Assembly (NCBI GenBank): GCA_002293615.1 | Contig: DBDN01000075.1 | Span: 1-11,415, forward strand | Length of the DNA stretch: 11,415 nucleotides | From: Betaproteobacteria bacterium UBA931 | GTDB lineage: Bacteria; Pseudomonadota; Gammaproteobacteria; Burkholderiales; Casimicrobiaceae | Reading direction: 5' to 3' | Shown here: positions 6,322 to 11,415 of the stretch, in pieces | Position numbering within the stretch: the first letter of the stretch is position 1 | Layout: each line of letters starts with the position of its first letter | Notes under the pieces: generated by a model | What the model saw: the letters and a program-made list of their open reading frames with translations, nothing else | What the model was told of the DNA's origin: nothing | Databases searched by the model: none | Program-made: the position numbers and the translations under genes

Positions 6322-6681
6322 TTACTCTTTCGGTCGGCACAGCAAAGAACCGTCCTGCCAGCCCAATCGGTAATCGGCGTTTTGGGTAAAACGTTTTTCA
6401 TCTTTTTGCATGACGCCTTGCGCGCTGGCGCAGCCGTCATGATAGCCCTGCCGGTAGGCGAGCGGGAAACCGGACAGGTTGAGTTTCGGGCGCGGCGGTT
6501 CTTTTTCCAGTTCCGCTTCTTCCTTTTTTATCGTTGGCGGGTCGGCTTGTACGGTGGGCGGCGCTTCCGCCGGCCGCGTTTCCGGCAGCGTTTGCCGTTG
6601 CGGCGTTTCCGCACAACCGGCAAGCGCTGTTAAAATAGCGCCTACCGACAGCAAGCAAGTGAACAGGCGGACGATCTTCAT
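6322..6681 (-). CDS. Small lipoprotein of unknown function with twin YRxG(Y/W)xDG motifs
   Basis: A 119-residue predicted lipoprotein. It has a basic N-terminus (MKIVR), a hydrophobic stretch and the lipobox LAGC, so Cys23 should be lipidated after cleavage by signal peptidase II. Residues 24-70 are Pro/Glu/Thr-rich and probably a flexible linker. The C-terminal part (72-119) holds two related motifs, YRQGYHDG (76-83) and YRLGWQDG (104-111), each in a similar setting. Two cysteines in that half (C84 and C115) could form a disulfide in the periplasm. I do not recognise a named family. The start at 6681 is chosen because it yields the signal peptide; the frame stays open upstream into dnaE on the opposite strand. 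The ribosome-binding site is weak (AAGAGA). It is divergent from dnaE, 48 bp away, and 109 bp upstream of nfeD. Confidence 0.85.
   Translation of the reverse strand: MKIVRLFTCLLSVGAILTALAGCAETPQRQTLPETRPAEAPPTVQADPPTIKKEEAELEKEPPRPKLNLSGFPLAYRQGYHDGCASAQGVMQKDEKRFTQNADYRLGWQDGSLLCRPKE
6628..6636 (+). promoter_or_regulatory. Candidate extended -10 promoter for dnaE
   Basis: TGTTAAAAT is an extended -10 element (TAAAAT, five of six) inside the divergent lipoprotein gene, about 94 bp before the dnaE start. No good -35 is seen. The gap between the two divergent genes is only 48 bp, so the dnaE promoter is expected to lie within the lipoprotein coding region. Confidence 0.3.
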
Positions 6682-6715
6682 CGTAAATCTCTTAACGTAT
6701 GGTTCTGGTTTCCCG

Positions 6716-6724
6716 ATATTAACA
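6716..6724 (-). promoter_or_regulatory. Candidate extended -10 promoter for the lipoprotein gene
   Basis: On the minus strand TGTTAATAT resembles an extended -10 element (TAATAT, four of six). A start near 6709 would give a leader of about 28 nt. It nearly abuts the proposed dnaE start at 6730. The -35 is poor, so this is tentative. Confidence 0.3.
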
Positions 6725-6729
6725 TTCCC

Positions 6730-9700
6730 TTGGCCGATTTGACCGTGACTCCTGCTCCCGCCTTTGTTCATTTGCGCTGCCACAGCGAATATTCCGTGGT
6801 GGACAGCATTTTGCGCATTGAGCAGGCGGTGGCCGCGGCGGTCGAAGACGGCATGCCTGCGCTGGCGATCACCGACGCCAATAACTTGTTCGGCCTCATC
6901 AAGTTTTATGAGGAGGCGCGCCGGGCGGGGGTGAAGCCGATTGTCGGGGCGGAAATCGGCGTGATACGCGACCAGACGCGTTCCGCGCCGTATCATGTGT
7001 TGCTTTTGGCGCAATCGCGTACCGGTTATCTGCGTTTATGCGAACTGTTGAGCGCGGCATATCAGTCGCAGGGCGAACATCATGGACAAATAGGCGTTGA
7101 TAAAGAAACGCTCTTTGCGCATGGCGACGATCTGATCGTGCTGTCCGGCACGCGCAGCAGCGATATCGGCGATGCGTTATCGCAGAACAATCACCAGCTC
7201 GCCGAACAACTGGCGCAGGAATGGCGGCAGTATTTTCCCGACCGCCTTTATCTTGAGGTGCAGCGTTATCGTGGCGCGGAACATGCCGACGAAGAAGAAA
7301 GCCTGATTTCGGCGTGCGTTGCGTTGGCGCATAAAACGGATTTGCCGGTGGTGGCAACGCACCCGATACAATTTTTGAAATCGGAAGATTTTATTGCGCA
7401 CGATGCCCGCGTATGTATTGCCGAAGGGCATATTCTTTCCGACGCGCGTCGCCCGCGCCGCTTTACCGAACAACAGTATTTTTGTACGCAGCGGGAAATG
7501 GCGGAAAAGTTTGCCGACCTTCCCGAGGCGCTTGCCAACACCGTCGAACTGGCAAAACGTTGCAATGTCACGATTGAGCTGGGCAAGCCGCGCCTGCCGG
7601 TTTTTCCGACACCGGACGGCATGGGCGTTGACGATTATTTTTGTACGTTGGCGCGCCGAGGGTTGGAACAAAAACTGGGCGAGCTTTACGCCGACGAAAC
7701 AGAGCGCGAGAAAAAATATACCGAATACCGGGAGCGTCTGGAGTTTGAATTGAAAACCATCATCCAGATGGGTTTTCCCGGCTATTTCCTGATCGTGGCG
7801 GACTTCATTAACTGGGCGAAAAACCATGATGTGCCGGTTGGGCCGGGCCGGGGGTCGGGCACCGGGTCGCTGGCGGCGTATTGTTTGGGGATTACCGATA
7901 TGGACCCGATGCGCTATGGTTTGCTGTTCGAGCGTTTTTTGAATCCCGAGCGCGTGTCGATGCCGGATTTCGATATCGATTTTTGCCAGGAAAAGCGCGA
8001 ACAAGTCATCGATTATGTGCGCCGGAAATACGGGCGGGACAGCGTTTCCCAGATCGTTACTTTCGGCACCATGGCGGCAAAAGGCGTGGTGCGCGATGTC
8101 GGGCGGGTGCTCGATCTGCCTTATACGTTTTGCGATACGATTTCCAAACTGATCCCGTTTTCGCCTGCCAACAAAATCACGCTGGAAGACGCCAAAAAGC
8201 TGGAACCACAGTTGGCCGAGCGCGAAAAAAACGAAGTTGAAGTGCGCGAATTATTGAAGCTCGCCAATCCGCTCGAAGGCCTGGTGCGCAACATCGGCAT
8301 GCACGCCGGCGGTGTGCTGATTGCGCCGGGCAAGCTCACCGATTTTTGCCCGCTTTATATTCAGCCGGGATCGGACATTGCCGTGTCGCAGTTCGATAAA
8401 GACGATGTCGAGGCGGCGGGGCTGGTCAAGTTCGACTTTTTGGGGTTGGCGACATTGACCGTGCTCGATTGGACGTTGGCGCATGTCAAAAAACTCGATC
8501 CCGGCGCCGCGATGACGCTCAAGGACATTCCGCTCGATGATTCGGCAACCTACAGCCTGTTGAGCAAAGGGAATACCGCCGCCGTGTTCCAGTTTGAATC
8601 GCGCGGGATGCGCGAGCTTTTGATGCGCGCGCATCCGAGCCAGCTGGAAGATCTGATCGCGCTGGTGGCGCTTTATCGTCCCGGCCCGATGGAGCTGATC
8701 CCCGACTACATTGAGCGCAAGCACGGACGACAGTCGGTGGAGTACCTTGATCCGCGCATGAAAAGCATCCTCAGCGAAACCTGCGGCATCATGATTTACC
8801 AAGAGCAGGTGATGCAGATCGCGCAAGTGATCGGCGGTTATTCGCTGGGCGGCGCCGATTTGCTGCGGCGGGCGATGGGCAAGAAAAAAGTCGAAGAGAT
8901 GGCGGCGCATCGTGAAATTTTCCTCAAAGGCGCGGAAAAAAATCAGGTGCCGCGCGAAAAAGCGCATCTGATTTTCGACTTGATGGAAAAATTTGCCGGT
9001 TATGGCTTCAATAAATCGCACGCCGCGACCTATGCGTTGATCGCCTACCAAACGGCTTATCTTAAAGTGCATTATCCGGCGGCGTTCATGGCCGCCAACT
9101 TGTCGCTGGTGATGCACGACAGCGACAAGATCGAACTTTTCTACGACGACGCTGTCGCACAAGGGTTGTCGATTTTGCCGCCGGACGTCAACGCGCCCGT
9201 ATGGCGTTTTGAGCCGATCGATACGCATACGCTGCGTTACGGGTTGGGCGCGCTGAAGGGGACGGGCGAGCACGCCATCGAAAACGTTGTCGAGGTGTTT
9301 CATGAAGGCGGGGCATTTCGTGATCTGTTCGATTTTTGCCAGCGCGTTGATCGGCGGCAGGTGAATCGCCGCGTTGTCGAGGCGCTGATACGTGGCGGCG
9401 CGTTCGATTCCCTGGAAAAAAACAGGGCGGCATTGTTGGCGTCGGTACCGCTGGCGTTGGACGCCGCCGAACGGATCAGCGCCAACGCCGGGCAGTCGGC
9501 GCTGTTTTCCGAAGAAGCGCTGCCCACACAATCGCAGCTTGTCGAAGTGGCGCCGTGGGGCGACGCGGAGCGTTTGGCCCAGGAAAAATCGGTATTGGGT
9601 TTTTATCTGACCGGCCACCCGTACCATCAGTATCGCGAAGAATTATCGACGCTGATCGCAGCGCCGTTATCGTCTTTGAAACCGAAGCAAGAGCATGTGC

Positions 9701-10209
9701 TCATTGCCGGCATCGTGACTTCGTTGCGTGTGCAGTCGAGCCGACGCGGCAAAATGGCATTTGTGACGCTTGACGACAGCGTCGGCGCCGTGGAAGTAAC
9801 GGTGTACAACGAGACGCTCGACAACTCACGCGCCTTGCTTCAGGAAGACCGGCTGCTGATTGCGGAGGTGCGCATCTCGGCGCGCCATCAGGATGAAGAA
9901 GACCGGCAAAGCCTGCGCATTATTGCCGATAAGCTTTACGAGCTCGACACCATTCGCCGTCTCAAAGCGAAGAGCCTGAACATTGCCTGCGGGGCGGCGA
10001 CATCGCCCCAAAAACTGCTGGAGATTTTGCGCCGTTTTTCCGCCGCCGGTAAAGAAGAGCAGGGCGTGTCTGTCATCGTCGATTACCAGAATCAAGTTGC
10101 CGAAGGCGTGATTTTAATGAATGATAAGTGGTGCGTTTCGCCCGAAGAAAAACTTTTGCAGGGACTTGGCCTTTTACCGGGCATCAAAAACGCCCGGTTT
10201 GTTTACTAA
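6730..10209 (+). CDS. dnaE: DNA polymerase III alpha subunit
   Basis: The replicative polymerase subunit that extends DNA on both strands; 1159 residues, the normal size (E. coli 1160). An N-terminal PHP domain starts with VHLRCHSEYS (13-22); the Arg at 16 replaces a metal-binding His, as in E. coli, so this domain is unlikely to proofread. The polymerase core carries GPGRGSG and PDFDID (412-417), with catalytic D415 and D417, and D569 in VKFDFLGL. Further strings include YRPGPMELIPDYI and the tandem helix-hairpin-helix region around GLGALKGTG. A clamp-binding motif QSALF lies at 922-926 and an OB fold at about 988-1065. No intein or frameshift is visible. The proposed start is TTG at 6730, without a clear ribosome-binding site; TTG at 6739 or GTG at 6745 are alternatives. 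An MFS gene follows 15 bp after the stop. Confidence 0.98.
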   Translation: MADLTVTPAPAFVHLRCHSEYSVVDSILRIEQAVAAAVEDGMPALAITDANNLFGLIKFYEEARRAGVKPIVGAEIGVIRDQTRSAPYHVLLLAQSRTGYLRLCELLSAAYQSQGEHHGQIGVDKETLFAHGDDLIVLSGTRSSDIGDALSQNNHQLAEQLAQEWRQYFPDRLYLEVQRYRGAEHADEEESLISACVALAHKTDLPVVATHPIQFLKSEDFIAHDARVCIAEGHILSDARRPRRFTEQQYFCTQREMAEKFADLPEALANTVELAKRCNVTIELGKPRLPVFPTPDGMGVDDYFCTLARRGLEQKLGELYADETEREKKYTEYRERLEFELKTIIQMGFPGYFLIVADFINWAKNHDVPVGPGRGSGTGSLAAYCLGITDMDPMRYGLLFERFLNPERVSMPDFDIDFCQEKREQVIDYVRRKYGRDSVSQIVTFGTMAAKGVVRDVGRVLDLPYTFCDTISKLIPFSPANKITLEDAKKLEPQLAEREKNEVEVRELLKLANPLEGLVRNIGMHAGGVLIAPGKLTDFCPLYIQPGSDIAVSQFDKDDVEAAGLVKFDFLGLATLTVLDWTLAHVKKLDPGAAMTLKDIPLDDSATYSLLSKGNTAAVFQFESRGMRELLMRAHPSQLEDLIALVALYRPGPMELIPDYIERKHGRQSVEYLDPRMKSILSETCGIMIYQEQVMQIAQVIGGYSLGGADLLRRAMGKKKVEEMAAHREIFLKGAEKNQVPREKAHLIFDLMEKFAGYGFNKSHAATYALIAYQTAYLKVHYPAAFMAANLSLVMHDSDKIELFYDDAVAQGLSILPPDVNAPVWRFEPIDTHTLRYGLGALKGTGEHAIENVVEVFHEGGAFRDLFDFCQRVDRRQVNRRVVEALIRGGAFDSLEKNRAALLASVPLALDAAERISANAGQSALFSEEALPTQSQLVEVAPWGDAERLAQEKSVLGFYLTGHPYHQYREELSTLIAAPLSSLKPKQEHVLIAGIVTSLRVQSSRRGKMAFVTLDDSVGAVEVTVYNETLDNSRALLQEDRLLIAEVRISARHQDEEDRQSLRIIADKLYELDTIRRLKAKSLNIACGAATSPQKLLEILRRFSAAGKEEQGVSVIVDYQNQVAEGVILMNDKWCVSPEEKLLQGLGLLPGIKNARFVY

Positions 10210-10224
10210 CTTCAATATCGATCT

Positions 10225-11415
10225 ATGGCTTTATATCGGGCGCTTGACCGCTACAAGATTTTTTTGCGCGAACCGGACGTCAGTCGCATTCTGCTGACTA
10301 CGTTTTTTGCGCGTATGCCTATCGGCATGATGTCGCTGGCGATACTGATGTACCTGCATCAGGTTTCCGGCTCGCTGTCGTTTGCCGGCGCCCATGTCGG
10401 CGTGTATATGGTGGCGATGTCGGTGGCCGCGCCGATTGGCGGCCGCCTGATCGATCGTTATGGCGCAAAATGGCTGTTGCTGATTACCGGCCTCGTCAAC
10501 CCGCTGGCACTGTGGGTCATGCTGTTGCCGGCATGGTTTCCGCATTGGGGTTTACCTGCTTGGCTGATGACGGTGTGCATGATTTTTGCCGGATTGTTCT
10601 GCCCGCCGATTGTGATACTGGCCCGCGCGGTTTGGCGTTATCGTTTTGAAGCGGCGGATTTGCAGCAGACGGCATTTTCTCTCGATACCGTCCTGACCGA
10701 ACTGAATTTCGTCATCGGCCCAATGATCATCGCGTTGACGCTGATTTTTGCGTCGCCCGTTTTTGCGTTTGCGCTTACCGCGTTTTGCGCGACATTAACG
10801 GTGCCGCTGTTCATATTGTCCGGGGCGTCCCGCTACGTCAAACACGACAAAACCGTGGAAAGACATTTGCTCGGCCCGCTTACCGAGCCGAAATTGCTCT
10901 GGGTTTTTGCCATCTCTTTTGCGGCGTTGATGGCGCTCGGCACATTGCAACTCAGTTACCCGACCTTTGCTACGGCATACGGCAAAGAATTCTGGGGCGG
11001 CGTTTTGATTGCATTCTCGGCAATCGGCAGCGCGATAGGCGGCATCGTTTACGGCGGGCTTCGCCTTGGCGTGACCAACGAAAAAGCGTTGCCGTTTTTT
11101 TTGTGCGCGCTTCTTGCCTTTACCGCGTTGCATATGGTGGCGGCGGTTCCGGGCTGGCTGTTGTTGTGCGCGACGCTTGCCGGGATGATGGTTGCGCCGT
11201 CGCTGACCGTACTGACAATGATGGTGACCGAATACGCGGCGGAACGTTATACCGCCGAAGCGTTTACCTGGTCGTCGACATGCGTGGTCAGCGGCATCGG
11301 CGCGGGCATGGCGCTTGGCGGCGTGCTTGGCGAACGCTTTGGGCTGACTGCGATTTTTCTATTGGCAACGGGATGCTGCGCGTTGGCGCTGGCATTGTCG
11401 CTGGGTTTAAAAAAG
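10225..11415 (+). CDS. Major facilitator superfamily transporter, 3' end cut by window edge
   Basis: Open from ATG at 10225 through the last base, giving 397 codons without a stop, so the gene is nearly or almost complete for a 12-helix MFS protein (usually about 390-420 residues). It is strongly hydrophobic, with about 12 predicted membrane segments. The loop between helices 2 and 3 holds a motif A-like string, GGRLIDRYGAK (72-82), and a central hydrophilic loop lies near residues 203-220. The FARMPIGMM string in helix 1 (28-36) and LDTVLTELNFVIGP (154-167) are notable, but I cannot name a substrate; drug or sugar efflux is possible. It starts 15 bp after dnaE on the same strand with no terminator between them and no clear Shine-Dalgarno sequence, so it is probably translated from the dnaE transcript. 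Confidence 0.9.
   Translation, partial: MALYRALDRYKIFLREPDVSRILLTTFFARMPIGMMSLAILMYLHQVSGSLSFAGAHVGVYMVAMSVAAPIGGRLIDRYGAKWLLLITGLVNPLALWVMLLPAWFPHWGLPAWLMTVCMIFAGLFCPPIVILARAVWRYRFEAADLQQTAFSLDTVLTELNFVIGPMIIALTLIFASPVFAFALTAFCATLTVPLFILSGASRYVKHDKTVERHLLGPLTEPKLLWVFAISFAALMALGTLQLSYPTFATAYGKEFWGGVLIAFSAIGSAIGGIVYGGLRLGVTNEKALPFFLCALLAFTALHMVAAVPGWLLLCATLAGMMVAPSLTVLTMMVTEYAAERYTAEAFTWSSTCVVSGIGAGMALGGVLGERFGLTAIFLLATGCCALALALSLGLKK

Noticed and set aside
6682..7014. A 111-codon upstream extension of the lipoprotein frame
   Set aside because: It is antisense to the dnaE 5' end and would bury the signal peptide and lipobox inside the protein.
7177..8004. A 275-codon open frame on the minus strand within dnaE
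   Set aside because: It is antisense to the conserved PHP and polymerase region and has the composition of a shadow frame, with no recognisable motif.
8251..9627. A 458-codon open frame on the minus strand within dnaE
   Set aside because: It is fully antisense to the strongly conserved polymerase core, is rich in Arg, His and Gln as expected of a shadow frame, and shows no known domain.
10231..10545. Minus-strand open frames inside the MFS gene (also 10795-11133)
   Set aside because: They are shadows of a clear membrane-protein frame that is open across the whole segment; they are Gln/Arg/His-rich and have no motif.
1..11415. A hidden mobile element, defence system, CRISPR array or RNA gene
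   Set aside because: Coding density is high with standard core genes. Gaps are 256 bp or less and show no transposase, terminal repeats, spaced direct repeats or tRNA-like cloverleaf.

Overview
This looks like an ordinary, gene-dense piece of a proteobacterial core chromosome, most likely betaproteobacterial, with a mid-50s % G+C by eye. The S2 and EF-Ts sequences, the rpsB-tsf-pyrH order, and the long DnaE with an E. coli-like catalytic core and clamp motif support this. I see no insertion sequence, phage gene, CRISPR array, tRNA or rRNA, and no clear new system. Placement below class level is not attempted.

Region 1 (1-3948, all minus strand). Reading leftwards: a small glycine-rich membrane protein of the GlsB/YeaQ type, then an amidohydrolase of the MTA/SAH deaminase type (mtaD). 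A 256-bp gap follows, holding a candidate rpsB promoter and a leader palindrome. Then come the translation genes rpsB and tsf, and the start of pyrH (UMP kinase), which runs off the left edge. Both spacers in the rpsB-tsf-pyrH cluster hold perfect hairpins without a U-tract, so they look like processing or attenuation elements, not full terminators.

Region 2 (3949-4783, plus strand). bioY, a biotin-uptake membrane protein, stands alone. It has a recognisable sigma70-type promoter and ends in a strong bidirectional terminator. No bioM or bioN partner is present.

Region 3 (4840-6681, minus strand). A small lipoprotein of unknown function with two copies of a YRxG(Y/W)xDG motif is followed by an nfeD-qmcA pair, which is a classic membrane-quality or raft-like operon (NfeD plus SPFH/stomatin protein). 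A perfect 10-bp inverted repeat lies just before nfeD, beside a candidate extended -10 element.

Region 4 (6730-11415, plus strand). dnaE, the replicative DNA polymerase III alpha subunit, begins only 48 bp from the divergent lipoprotein gene and probably uses TTG. A major facilitator superfamily transporter follows 15 bp later and remains open at the right edge.

The most useful items for a second look are the twin-motif lipoprotein, the inverted repeat at nfeD, the hairpins in the translation cluster, and the non-ATG or weak-RBS starts of mtaD, dnaE, the MFS gene and pyrH.
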